A stretch of 62,003 nucleotides of DNA, from assembly GCA_947166135.1 (NCBI GenBank), contig CAMVDB010000005.1, positions 1 to 62,003 of the forward strand, given 5' to 3'. The translations under genes and the position numbers were made by a program. Source of the DNA: an uncultured Clostridia bacterium. Lineage in GTDB: Bacteria; Bacillota; Clostridia; Oscillospirales; Acutalibacteraceae. Below are positions 54,758 to 62,003 of this stretch, piece by piece. Within the stretch, counting starts at the first letter, position 1; each line of letters starts with the position of its first letter. The notes below the pieces were generated by a model that saw only the letters and a list, made by a program, of their open reading frames with translations, was not told the origin of the DNA and did not search any database.

Positions 54758-55183
54758 TCAGAGGCTGGTGAGGATCATGATGGAGATCAGCATGCCGTAC
54801 AGCGCACAGCCTTCACCGAGCGCAACGAAGATGATCGACTTACCGAAGTTCTTGGGATCTTCGCTGGTAGCGCCGATCGCCGCGGGAGCAGAGCCGCCGA
54901 CAGCGATACCGCCGCCGATACAGGACAGACCGGTAGAAAGACCCGCAGAGATATAGCCGAGGCCCGCGGAGGAATTAGCCGCAGCCTGAGCCGCTTCGCC
55001 CGCGCCCGCTGCGTGAGCGACGATCGGGCAGATCAGACAGAACGCGGATACCGCGCAGAAGGAGAAGATCTGGCTCAATACAGCCTTCTTGGGGCTCTTG
55101 CCCTTATTATACGCTCTCATGCAGAGCAAAACGGAAATCACCAGAAAAGCGGCGGGAATAAACATCAATAAATACTGTAACAT
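54758..55183 (-). CDS. V-type ATPase membrane ring subunit K (c)
   Basis: A 141-residue ring subunit with four hydrophobic helices (about 3-22, 35-57, 72-97, 115-140). GLGYISAGLSTGLSCIGGGIAVG and the ion-binding glutamate in FVALGEGCALYG are visible. The glutamine-containing PGTQ motif of the sodium-binding Enterococcus ring is not seen, so the coupling ion cannot be named by eye. Confidence 0.92.
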   Translation of the reverse strand: MLQYLLMFIPAAFLVISVLLCMRAYNKGKSPKKAVLSQIFSFCAVSAFCLICPIVAHAAGAGEAAQAAANSSAGLGYISAGLSTGLSCIGGGIAVGGSAPAAIGATSEDPKNFGKSIIFVALGEGCALYGMLISIMILTSL

Positions 55184-55200
55184 AATAAATTACCTCCAAA

Positions 55201-57141
55201 TTAAGCTATATCTTTGACGGTGACGGGCTCGAACTTTCTGCCGTCGCCGATGTAGAACCTGCTGAACATCTCGTAGTATTCAAGTCTGAGAACCTGGATA
55301 CCGACGAGGAGCGCTTCCAGCGCCATGACGAGGATGTTGCCGATCACGACCGTGATCCAGTAGCCGACCGGCCCGAACATGTTCGCGAGGACAAACACAA
55401 CGGTCATCATGCCCGCATGAACAAGGATGAACGCGCCGACGCGCAGGAAGCTCATGGTGTTGGTCACATAAGACAGCGCGACCTCGAACATCTCGAAGAT
55501 ATTATCGACCACGAACGAACCGAAACTTCCTTCAAACAATTTTCGCTCTCCCCTGATCAGCTTAGACAGCGGTTCACGGAAGAAGACCAGAAGCAGCGGT
55601 ATCACGATCAGGCAGATGATATATGCGGGATTCATGATGGACACACCGAACAACATATTGCAGCCCAGACCTGCGACCAGCGAGGTGTAAAACACCAGAC
55701 CCGCTACGCCGTTCACTCCGAACAACGCGCCTCCGATATCTCTCCTCTTCAGGTTTGATACGATGTTGAGGATCATCGCGATGATCAGCAGAACGATACC
55801 GATCCCGACAGCGCCGAAGATCAGGATCATGGTCGTATTGCCGTCCATGACCTCTACGGGCTTCTCTTCAAAGCCAAACAGCGATCTATAGACAGGATCG
55901 AGCATATGCTCAAAGCCGAACACCGAGCCGAATACACAGCCGAATACCATCGAGCTGATCGAGCACGGGATCAGGAGAGCGCCAAGCGGCATCTTCATCT
56001 TTTTATACATGAAGATCGCCGCGATCAGCAGCATCAAGCCATGGCCGACATCGGCGAACATGATACCGAATAGTAATGTATACGTCAGCGCAATGAACCA
56101 CGAGGGGTCGATCTCACGGGCATTCGGCAAGCCGTACATCGCGGTATAATACTCGAACGGCCTGAAGAAAAAGCGGTTCTTCAGCTTCACGGGCGGTGAG
56201 TGCTTTACCTCATCCTCCGCCTTCGTGAAGGTGGCCTCCACGCTCTCAATCGGAGAGAGAAGGTCTTTTATCTGTCCCTCATACTCGGCAGGGATCCAGC
56301 CGACCAGCACAAAGCTTTTTTTATATTTGCAGGCATGATTCTTGATCGACAGGAAGGCGTGATGCTTACAAAGCGTGGAGAAGATCTTGAGGATGCCGTT
56401 CTCATGATCCTTGACATAGGCATCGATCTCACCGTTCAGCTTCTTGATCTCGGCTGTCAGGTCATCTTTGAGTTTTGTCTGCTGTTCGACATATATTTCG
56501 GGCTTTTCGTGGATATCGGAGATATCTACGTGCTCAAAGAACATTCGAGAGAACAGACGGTCGACGTCATCCGCCTTACTTTGCGGCGTGACATAAACGC
56601 CCCAGTAATAGGTCCCGTCGTTAGAACACGGGAAGAAGTCAATATACGGATTATCGCTGTAGTTCTGCAGCTTTACATAGCTGTCCTTGGGGAGCTTACC
56701 GAAGCGGGTGATGATATACTCGCACTCATAGATCTTGAAAATATCGATATCCAGACCAATGAAGTGCTTCGCTTTCGCGATATTCGCCTCGCTTGTATCA
56801 AGCTCCGCCTGCAGAGCGTCCCTCTTCTCGATCAGTTCTCCGAGACGGGCATCGGTCTCGTCGATGAACTGCTTCATCTCGGCGGGACTCATGTTATCAT
56901 ACTCGGGCGCGTCGACGATCTTCGGCCTGATGCCGGAGCCCGCCATCAACACTCTGAGCTTATCGAGCAGGGGCGCGTAATCGTTAGCGGTGTTCACGGG
57001 GAGCAGCTTCTCTTTATCGGAGAAGAAATCCGCCGTTTCGTCGGGCTGGAATACACCCGTTCGCCCCAGAACGGAAACAACATCATCGAGATCACGCAGC
57101 AAGCCGATGACGTTGACTAATTTCATTTTTGCAAGTGCCAT
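55201..57141 (-). CDS. V-type ATPase subunit I (a)
   Basis: A 646-residue stator subunit: cytoplasmic N-terminal half (about 1-330) with helical segments contacting the peripheral stalk, and a membrane half with about seven helices. FFRPFEYYTAMYGLPNAREIDPS and GIMFADVGHGLML lead into the membrane region, and LRLEYYEMFSRFYIGDGRKFEP ends it. It holds the half-channels for ions. Confidence 0.95.
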   Translation of the reverse strand: MALAKMKLVNVIGLLRDLDDVVSVLGRTGVFQPDETADFFSDKEKLLPVNTANDYAPLLDKLRVLMAGSGIRPKIVDAPEYDNMSPAEMKQFIDETDARLGELIEKRDALQAELDTSEANIAKAKHFIGLDIDIFKIYECEYIITRFGKLPKDSYVKLQNYSDNPYIDFFPCSNDGTYYWGVYVTPQSKADDVDRLFSRMFFEHVDISDIHEKPEIYVEQQTKLKDDLTAEIKKLNGEIDAYVKDHENGILKIFSTLCKHHAFLSIKNHACKYKKSFVLVGWIPAEYEGQIKDLLSPIESVEATFTKAEDEVKHSPPVKLKNRFFFRPFEYYTAMYGLPNAREIDPSWFIALTYTLLFGIMFADVGHGLMLLIAAIFMYKKMKMPLGALLIPCSISSMVFGCVFGSVFGFEHMLDPVYRSLFGFEEKPVEVMDGNTTMILIFGAVGIGIVLLIIAMILNIVSNLKRRDIGGALFGVNGVAGLVFYTSLVAGLGCNMLFGVSIMNPAYIICLIVIPLLLVFFREPLSKLIRGERKLFEGSFGSFVVDNIFEMFEVALSYVTNTMSFLRVGAFILVHAGMMTVVFVLANMFGPVGYWITVVIGNILVMALEALLVGIQVLRLEYYEMFSRFYIGDGRKFEPVTVKDIA

Positions 57142-57155
57142 GGTATCACCTCACC

Positions 57156-58181
57156 TTACAGTACGAGAGTTTCATAAATGCTGTCAGGTTCCATCGAATA
57201 CCTGACCCCCTCGATAATCGCAATGACATTTGACAGCTCTGTCTGTGACAGAATATAAAACGCAAGCAGAACGATCTCGGGATTTGTCGAGAAGTACAGC
57301 TGATGCCGACACATCTCGTACCGACCCTGCACCGCCATCTCGCTGTCGGAATAGACGCTCTGTGCCTTCTTACCGACGGAGGTATGCGACAGTTCCTCGC
57401 GGACATCCTCGAAGGAATCCTTTGAGAGGATCTTCTCCAGCCGCTTACCTGTCAGATTACCGTAATGCAGCAAATGAGATCTCACCGCTTCACTGTTCAT
57501 ATGATAATACTTCTTCAGTCGGATGATACGCGAGTAGTTGTGGTAATCGGACAAGGTATCAAACAGGCTGAGAAGCTGGTTTTTCTCTTTTTTCTTCTTG
57601 ATCTTTGAAAGATCCTGATACAAGAGCGCGAGGCTGTGGTTCTCGAGCGCGTCCTCGATCGCGGCGAGGTCGTAGTCCCCTATCTCATTCGGCGGAAAGC
57701 GCTTGATGATCTGATCGTAATCGGAGTGCTCCAGCGCCGAGAGCAGATCATGATGATCACGGACAGCCGACAGCTTCTCAAGCTTGATATCCGTATGCTG
57801 TATAAAGAACAGCGGCAGAGAGAAAAGGTACTCCTCGGGACGGTTGATCGACAGGAGCGTGATGAACTTCATCAGCTCGCGGATCTCGATCAGCCTGAGT
57901 CCGTAGCGCGTTACGGGCGTGTTGCCGCCGTTATATTTACAAAAGCGCAGGAAACTTTCAAACTGCTTTTCGCGCATGATGTTCTCCAGATTACCGCGGT
58001 GAACGTCGTTGCTCACCTTCTCCAGAGAGCTCTGAAAATGAGTGTATGTTTTCAGATACTGAACCACCTCGCCGACGGAGCCGCACTTGACCATCGCCTG
58101 ATAGTCCTTCTCCTTGAGCCGATTGCCGTACTGGGATTTGACCTTCGCGGTGATCGCTGAAGCGGGATCAATAATCGCCAT
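57156..58181 (-). CDS. V-type ATPase subunit C (d-like)
   Basis: A 341-residue mostly helical subunit that links rotor and membrane ring. AKVKSQYGNRLKEKDYQAMVKCGSVGEVVQYLK at the N-terminus and the C-terminal NVIAIIEGVRYSMEPDSI match the V-ATPase C family. Position between the H-like gene and subunit I is standard. Confidence 0.9.
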   Translation of the reverse strand: MAIIDPASAITAKVKSQYGNRLKEKDYQAMVKCGSVGEVVQYLKTYTHFQSSLEKVSNDVHRGNLENIMREKQFESFLRFCKYNGGNTPVTRYGLRLIEIRELMKFITLLSINRPEEYLFSLPLFFIQHTDIKLEKLSAVRDHHDLLSALEHSDYDQIIKRFPPNEIGDYDLAAIEDALENHSLALLYQDLSKIKKKKEKNQLLSLFDTLSDYHNYSRIIRLKKYYHMNSEAVRSHLLHYGNLTGKRLEKILSKDSFEDVREELSHTSVGKKAQSVYSDSEMAVQGRYEMCRHQLYFSTNPEIVLLAFYILSQTELSNVIAIIEGVRYSMEPDSIYETLVL

Positions 58182-58216
58182 ACACTCACCACCTTTCTGT
58201 ATTATTCGGCAAAGGC

Positions 58217-58525
58217 TTACGCCAATGCTCTCTTTACGATCTCATCGACCCACTTGTCCGAGTTCTGCTCGTACAAGCGGTACATCTCCGCCTTTACGGA
58301 ATCGGTCCGTTCCTGATAATCGCGGATCTTCGCGTCGGCGCGGGACTGCTCGACGGCGATATTCTTCTCTACGCGGTCCTTCGCTCTCTCGATAAAATCG
58401 TTGTAGATCTGCTCCCTGAGCTGTTCTACCTCTTGTTCGCTTTTCTCTTTTTCTAATTTGGCATTTTGCTCGATTTCTCGGGCTTTTTCATCCATTTCGA
58501 TGATTTTCTTCAATAGATCCTGCAT
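58217..58525 (-). CDS. V-type ATPase subunit H/G-like stalk protein
   Basis: A 102-residue coiled-coil protein (about 10-75, rich in Lys/Glu) matching the small peripheral-stalk partner of subunit E. The start at 58525 (MQDLLKKI) has AAAGGA nine bases upstream; an in-frame extension to 58576 is Arg/Ser-rich and unlikely. First gene of the operon H-C-I-K-F-E-A-B-D-secB-like. Confidence 0.82.
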   Translation of the reverse strand: MQDLLKKIIEMDEKAREIEQNAKLEKEKSEQEVEQLREQIYNDFIERAKDRVEKNIAVEQSRADAKIRDYQERTDSVKAEMYRLYEQNSDKWVDEIVKRALA

Positions 58526-58578
58526 AATCGTCCTTCTTTCGGGTGACGAAGATCGACTCCGCCTTTTATGCCTCATGT

Positions 58579-58607
58579 ATTATAACGCAACAGATCGTAT
58601 TTTTCAA
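58579..58607 (-). promoter_or_regulatory. Promoter of the V-ATPase operon
   Basis: Minus-strand TTGAAA (58602-58607) and TATAAT (58579-58584) are 17 bases apart; leader about 45 bases. Confidence 0.82.
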
Positions 58608-58628
58608 GTATTATTATACGATTCGACA

Positions 58629-58656
58629 GAAAAGCCCATAGCTGAAGCTACGGGCT
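58629..58656 (-). terminator. Terminator of the MATE-dockerin-PqqD-lipoprotein operon
   Basis: Minus-strand AGCCCGTAGC and GCTATGGGCT pair around a TTCA loop, followed by TTTCTG. It lies 20 bases after the lipoprotein stop. Confidence 0.8.
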
Positions 58657-58676
58657 GTTAATCAGTCTGGATAATA

Positions 58677-59111
58677 TTAATTTGCGGGGATGATCGGAAG
58701 CTCGTATTCATCCTGAGGAATAATCGGGACCTCCTCATGATGAGCGGGCTCTTCCTTCCCTTGATTATTGCTTTTATAAGTATCGGATTTTGTATTGCCC
58801 GAGGATTGTTCGGAGCCGCCGCCGGAGGAGGTACCGCCGCCGTTCTGCTCAGACTGCTGAGAATCGTCGGAACCGCTGTTCTGAGCATCTACATTATTAT
58901 CGGTCTTCTCGGACTTATCCTCGGACTTCTTCGAATCGGTCTTTTTTTCAGCGGCGGTGGTTGGATCGGTCGCCGCCTGTGTAGGTGCCTGAGTTGCGGC
59001 GACGGTCTCAGAGGGCTTCGTTTTATCGTCCTTTTTATCTTCACCGCAACCGGTCAATAAAGCACTGCACATGATCAGTGCGATAATCGCTGTGATTATT
59101 CTTTTAGGCAT
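58677..59111 (-). CDS. Small lipoprotein with repeated PIIP and C-terminal DEYELP motif
   Basis: A 144-residue lipoprotein. The signal ends with LLTGC (lipidated C22), followed by a low-complexity Thr/Lys/Ser/Gly-rich region (about 25-120). The end contains VPIIP and then DEYELPIIPAN. DEYELP occurs also at the C-terminus of the dockerin protein two genes upstream, which is unlikely by chance. The start at 59111 has AAAGG nine bases upstream; a start three codons earlier overlaps that site. Function unknown; it may be a substrate of the PqqD-like protein next door. Confidence 0.82.
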   Translation of the reverse strand: MPKRIITAIIALIMCSALLTGCGEDKKDDKTKPSETVAATQAPTQAATDPTTAAEKKTDSKKSEDKSEKTDNNVDAQNSGSDDSQQSEQNGGGTSSGGGSEQSSGNTKSDTYKSNNQGKEEPAHHEEVPIIPQDEYELPIIPAN

Positions 59112-59129
59112 CGTATTCATCCTTTCTTA

Positions 59130-59390
59130 TCAGTCGTCGATCGCGCCGATATTCTTCAATTTAGAAATCACATCGGCAACATCCGCTTCGATATCGGAAC
59201 GGTCTCCGTCGAAGCGCTCACACAAAACGTCGATAATATCTTCTTCGGTAGTGTCATGCTGCAGACAATCAACGATGACCCCGACGGTTTTATTACCCTG
59301 TACCAAGCCGCTGAAACCGGCTTCGGCAGTCGGAACGACAAGCGACTGATCATCCATTTTATGATGTAAAAACTTCGGATTCAATTTCAT
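59130..59390 (-). CDS. PqqD-like protein (RiPP recognition element)
   Basis: An 86-residue stand-alone PqqD-family domain. The pattern is LVVPTAEAGFSGLVQGNKT, then VGVIVDCLQHDTTEEDIIDVL and a final helix ISKLKNIGAI. PqqD-type domains bind leader or target peptides and deliver them to a modifying enzyme, usually a radical SAM protein. No such enzyme is in this window. It is placed between two exported proteins sharing DEYELP, so these are the natural candidates for its ligand. GGGAG precedes the ATG. Confidence 0.85.
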   Translation of the reverse strand: MKLNPKFLHHKMDDQSLVVPTAEAGFSGLVQGNKTVGVIVDCLQHDTTEEDIIDVLCERFDGDRSDIEADVADVISKLKNIGAIDD

Positions 59391-59408
59391 AACTTCTTCT
59401 CCCGCTGC

Positions 59409-59744
59409 TTATACGACCGGAAGCTCGTACTCGTCGTATTTAACAATCTCACCGATTTTATAAGGATTAGAGATATTGACATTGTATCGCTGGATCAGCG
59501 TCGCGTCAACCACTTCCAGTTCTCCGTCTCCGTTCACATCGGCAGCACGCTGAAAAAAGGTATTCGGAACAGGGATATTACTCAGTTTTCTGAGGATATA
59601 CGTCACATCGATTGCATCAACATTGTCGCTTCTGTCTGCGTCGCCTCGAATATAGGTGCTCAAAGCGGAGACAGAACACATTGTAAGTGCAAGTAACATG
59701 ACTACGGCAAACATAACACTGATGATCCTTCTGCGTTTTTTCAT
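59409..59744 (-). CDS. Short secreted dockerin protein ending DEYELPVV
   Basis: A 111-residue protein: basic signal peptide (about 1-28), then a dockerin-like pair of calcium-loop repeats, GDADRSDNVDAIDVTYILRK and DVNGDGELEVVDATLIQRY, then a C-terminal KYDEYELPVV. It carries no catalytic domain, so the dockerin is the whole mature protein. The second repeat resembles the amylase dockerin at 1.6-1.8 kb. The start at 59744 follows GGAG by nine bases. The C-terminal motif is shared with the lipoprotein two genes downstream. Confidence 0.87.
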   Translation of the reverse strand: MKKRRRIISVMFAVVMLLALTMCSVSALSTYIRGDADRSDNVDAIDVTYILRKLSNIPVPNTFFQRAADVNGDGELEVVDATLIQRYNVNISNPYKIGEIVKYDEYELPVV

Positions 59745-59773
59745 ATACAATTACTCCAAATGAAATAATTATC

Positions 59774-61543
59774 TCAGATGCGGACAGTTAAGATATTGAG
59801 GTTCATGGTGCTCAGGTAGTTAACCGATTTTGCCATACCGCATACCATACGGATACCGATATTCGCGGCTGGATCGGAGCTCTCATGAAGCTTGATCCAC
59901 TCGGTCGGATCGAACGCCTTGCAGTTATCACGCATACGCAGGATCCAGCCGTCTTCCATATGAACGACACGGATATCGAGACTGTGGTTCTTCCCCTGTG
60001 AGAAACCGTACTCGGCAGTATTATTACCGAGCTCTTCGACAAAGAGCGAGAGCAGACAGCACTGCTTTTTATCGGCGTTCTTGGATTCGCAAAATCGTGC
60101 AACCGCCTGAGAAGCGGCGTTGACCTGATCGATATCCGTGATAGAGACCTCATAAAGATCATCCGAATCGGCTCCGAACGGCTCCTTGAGGAACAAATAG
60201 TCTTTCAACCGATACGGAATACCTTTCTTGAACACACCGGCGAGTACGATGATAGCAAGCAGCGTCAGCATCTCGGCGATAATAAATGACAACCATACAG
60301 CGTCGGTATCAAGAATACCGACCAACGCAAGCGCCGGAATTACGACAAATACAAAATTCTGTAAAAAACAGAATACATTCGACAAGCCCATGCGCCTGAG
60401 TCCCTGGGTATAATTGACGAAAGCGTTGTTGATTCCGTAGAGGATCAAGCTGACGGCATAAAAACGCAGACCGCGCGCCGCAAGCTCGACCATCTTGACG
60501 CCGTTCTCATTCTTAAATACATTCGCGACAAAATCCGCTGAGAAGAACAGCACGACGCCGAGAGCCGCACCGATGATCAGCGCCGTCTTAAAGGTGATCT
60601 TCACCAGATGGAGCGCTCCGGTACGATCCTGCTCGCCCAGTATCATTCCTGCGATCATCGCGCAGGTCATACCGACGCCTACGAGAGTACTGGAGGTAAA
60701 GTTATACACGGTATTCAGCACTCCCAAAGCACCTACTGCCGTACTGGATAAAGCGGTCGCGACCAGGATACGGTTCAGCACGATATTACGCAGCATCGCG
60801 GAGCCCGAACCGACAGCGGACGCCGAGCCCGTTGTGAGGATATCCCGCAGATCGGTGAGACGTAAGCCCTTGAAGCTGAACCTGAAGATGATATCCTTCT
60901 TCGTAAAATGGAGAAGCATGATGATCAACGCGATCAAATAGCTGATCGTCGTTGCCATACCCATGCCGAACATCCCGCCCTTGATGACGAGCGCGTTGAG
61001 CAGATCGCCCGCTACATCAAGTACAGTCATCACCGCTACCGCGACGATCACGCGGTTCGCGTCGCCGTCGAGCCGCATCAACGCGTTGAATTCAAACAGG
61101 AAAATGACAGACGGCAGGGAGAACACCATACCGAGCAGATAATCCGAGGCATACGGCAGGAGCTTTGCGGAATTTCCCCGCGCTCCGAGGAATACAGCGA
61201 TATTCTCTCTGAAAATAATGATCAGCGACATCAGGATCACCGAGATCGCGACTGTGATCACCATACACATCGAGAACGCGCGACGGGCGCCCTTCGAATC
61301 GCCCGCACCTAAATGCTGAGCGCAGACGACCTGCGCACCCGTAGCAAGGACGCCGCTGAATATCGTCGCCATGTTGACAACCGGCGTGACGATACCGTAA
61401 GCCGCCATGCTCTCGGGACCCAGGAACCGACTGATCACGATACCGTCGATCACGATTCCCAGCATCGCCGCTACTGCCGCCGCGATAATACTGATAACGG
61501 AGCTGCGGAACAATTTATTGATGATTTTTCCGTTTGATTCCAT
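59774..61543 (-). CDS. MATE-family transporter fused to an anti-sigma-type ATPase domain
   Basis: A 589-residue fusion. Residues about 1-440 form a MATE efflux transporter with twelve hydrophobic segments (start FRSSVISIIAAAVAAMLGIV, loop CAQHLGAGDSKGARRAF). Residues about 455-589 form a HATPase_c_2 domain like RsbW anti-sigma factors: N-box FVEELGNNTAEYGF, G1-like RDNCKAFDP, G2-like NIGIRMV. MATE pumps export drugs or metabolites; the kinase-like domain could couple transport to signalling. It is first in the operon with the dockerin, PqqD-like and lipoprotein genes (29, 18 and 18 bases apart). Confidence 0.9.
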   Translation of the reverse strand: MESNGKIINKLFRSSVISIIAAAVAAMLGIVIDGIVISRFLGPESMAAYGIVTPVVNMATIFSGVLATGAQVVCAQHLGAGDSKGARRAFSMCMVITVAISVILMSLIIIFRENIAVFLGARGNSAKLLPYASDYLLGMVFSLPSVIFLFEFNALMRLDGDANRVIVAVAVMTVLDVAGDLLNALVIKGGMFGMGMATTISYLIALIIMLLHFTKKDIIFRFSFKGLRLTDLRDILTTGSASAVGSGSAMLRNIVLNRILVATALSSTAVGALGVLNTVYNFTSSTLVGVGMTCAMIAGMILGEQDRTGALHLVKITFKTALIIGAALGVVLFFSADFVANVFKNENGVKMVELAARGLRFYAVSLILYGINNAFVNYTQGLRRMGLSNVFCFLQNFVFVVIPALALVGILDTDAVWLSFIIAEMLTLLAIIVLAGVFKKGIPYRLKDYLFLKEPFGADSDDLYEVSITDIDQVNAASQAVARFCESKNADKKQCCLLSLFVEELGNNTAEYGFSQGKNHSLDIRVVHMEDGWILRMRDNCKAFDPTEWIKLHESSDPAANIGIRMVCGMAKSVNYLSTMNLNILTVRI

Positions 61544-61763
61544 TAATAGCCTCTATCATATTTATAGTTACAGCTATTTTAACACATTAATTGAAAAAAG
61601 TCATCTATTATTTTATAAATTGTTATATGGAAATATATTATTTACATCTTGAACTGTATTTTCCATCGTTTGGGTACGCGTACCCGCTCAGGATAACACT
61701 AAAACCGGCTATCGCATGTTTCATGCGACAACCCTATATTTCCACCTTGAAGAACAAAAAAGA

Positions 61764-61790
61764 AAAAGCCCGATATCAAATCAGGCTTTT
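61764..61790 (-). terminator. Terminator of tRNA-Gln
   Basis: Minus-strand AAAAGCC and GGCTTTT, extended by GAT/ATC, form an imperfect stem followed by TTCTTTTTT. Starts directly after the encoded CCA. Confidence 0.75.
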
Positions 61791-61864
61791 GGCTGGGAAG
61801 GCGGGGTTCGAACCCACGAATGACGGAGTCAAAGTCCGTTGCCTTACCGCTTGGCTACTTCCCA
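61790..61864 (-). tRNA. tRNA-Gln (anticodon TTG)
   Basis: Minus-strand acceptor TGGGAAG pairs with CTTCCCA; the D-arm AGCCAAGCGGTAAGGC and anticodon arm CGGACTTTGACTCCG with TTG are typical of glutamine tRNA. Discriminator G and encoded CCA are present. Confidence 0.96.
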
Positions 61865-61875
61865 ACAACAGGTAT

Positions 61876-61903
61876 AGTATACCATATTTTTTGATTATGT
61901 CAA
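61876..61903 (-). promoter_or_regulatory. Promoter of tRNA-Gln
   Basis: Minus-strand TTGACA (61898-61903) and TATACT (61876-61881) with a 16-base spacer and an extended -10 TG; near-consensus as usual for tRNA genes. Confidence 0.85.
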
Positions 61904-62003
61904 GCGAGAAACCATCAGCATGAACGGATACAGAAAAGGCGGGGAAGCTCTGAACCGCCCCATATTGTGTAGACAGCACAAAAAGGGACTACCAAAGGTA
62001 GAT
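61904..62003. other. Unassigned window edge
   Basis: No convincing gene is visible. CTACC and GGTAG at 61990-62002 can pair, and the minus strand continues with CCCTTTTT, so an upstream minus-strand transcript may terminate here; the sequence ends too soon to judge. Confidence 0.3.

Noticed and set aside
61776..61979. A 67-codon minus-strand frame near the right edge
   Set aside because: It covers the tRNA-Gln gene and its promoter and has no ribosome-binding site, so it is not a gene.

Overview
The window looks like a chromosomal segment from an anaerobic, spore-forming, starch-using Ruminococcus-like Firmicute (Oscillospiraceae). The evidence is a secreted GH13 amylase with CBM26-type starch-binding repeats and a type I dockerin of the 'DATLIQRY' kind, a complete spoIIIA operon (AA to AH), a V-type ATPase operon instead of an F-type one, a T-box-controlled alaS, and an ispH-rpsA fusion gene. 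This assignment is inference from gene content; no rRNA is present to confirm it.

Layout. 1-3.4 kb: the amylase, minus strand, cut off by the left edge. 3.8-4.5 kb: two small membrane proteins. 4.5-11.6 kb: an IclR-type regulator divergent from a compact operon modA-modB-modC-moaA-moaC-MOSC-moeA-like-moaB/mog-comF for molybdate uptake and cofactor synthesis. 11.7-15.1 kb: ackA divergent from tmcAL, then a membrane-bound TIR protein. 15.2-18.3 kb: three separate subunits resembling a transcarboxylase. 18.4-24.1 kb: a small inverted-repeat element, then a minus-strand run holding a site-2 protease, scpA, scpB, a DUF2953 protein, a GerW/YtfJ protein, a D-Ala-D-Ala carboxypeptidase, rluB and a small unknown protein. 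24.2-32.3 kb: rpmB, a class B sortase with a likely substrate, T-box/alaS, cytoplasmic pullulanase, and two copies of a MITE-like element. 32.4-37 kb: spoIIIA. 37-47.3 kb: ligA, an HD-domain protein, ywlG, ispH-rpsA, plsC, cmk, a BaiN-like flavoprotein, an RpiR regulator, a histidine phosphatase and an XRE regulator with a palindromic operator. 47.4-49 kb: a membrane PASTA pseudokinase. 49.3-58.5 kb: tRNA-Gly, a SecB-like protein and the V-ATPase genes (H-C-I-K-F-E-A-B-D). 58.6-61.9 kb: a minus-strand cassette of a MATE transporter fused to an anti-sigma-type ATPase, a short secreted dockerin protein, a PqqD-like (RiPP recognition element) protein and a lipoprotein, followed by tRNA-Gln.

How the genes work together. 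Amylase (outside) and pullulanase (inside) serve starch and maltodextrin use. AckA and TmcAL both handle acetate from opposite sides of one promoter region. The most intriguing unit is at 58.7-61.5 kb: two exported proteins share the C-terminal sequence DEYELP and flank a PqqD-like protein, which suggests an undescribed peptide-modification, display or export system. Other points worth attention are the degenerate PASTA kinase, the TIR-transmembrane protein, the split transcarboxylase, and several divergent promoters whose -10 or -35 elements overlap or abut. No CRISPR array, rRNA, prophage or transposase gene is visible.
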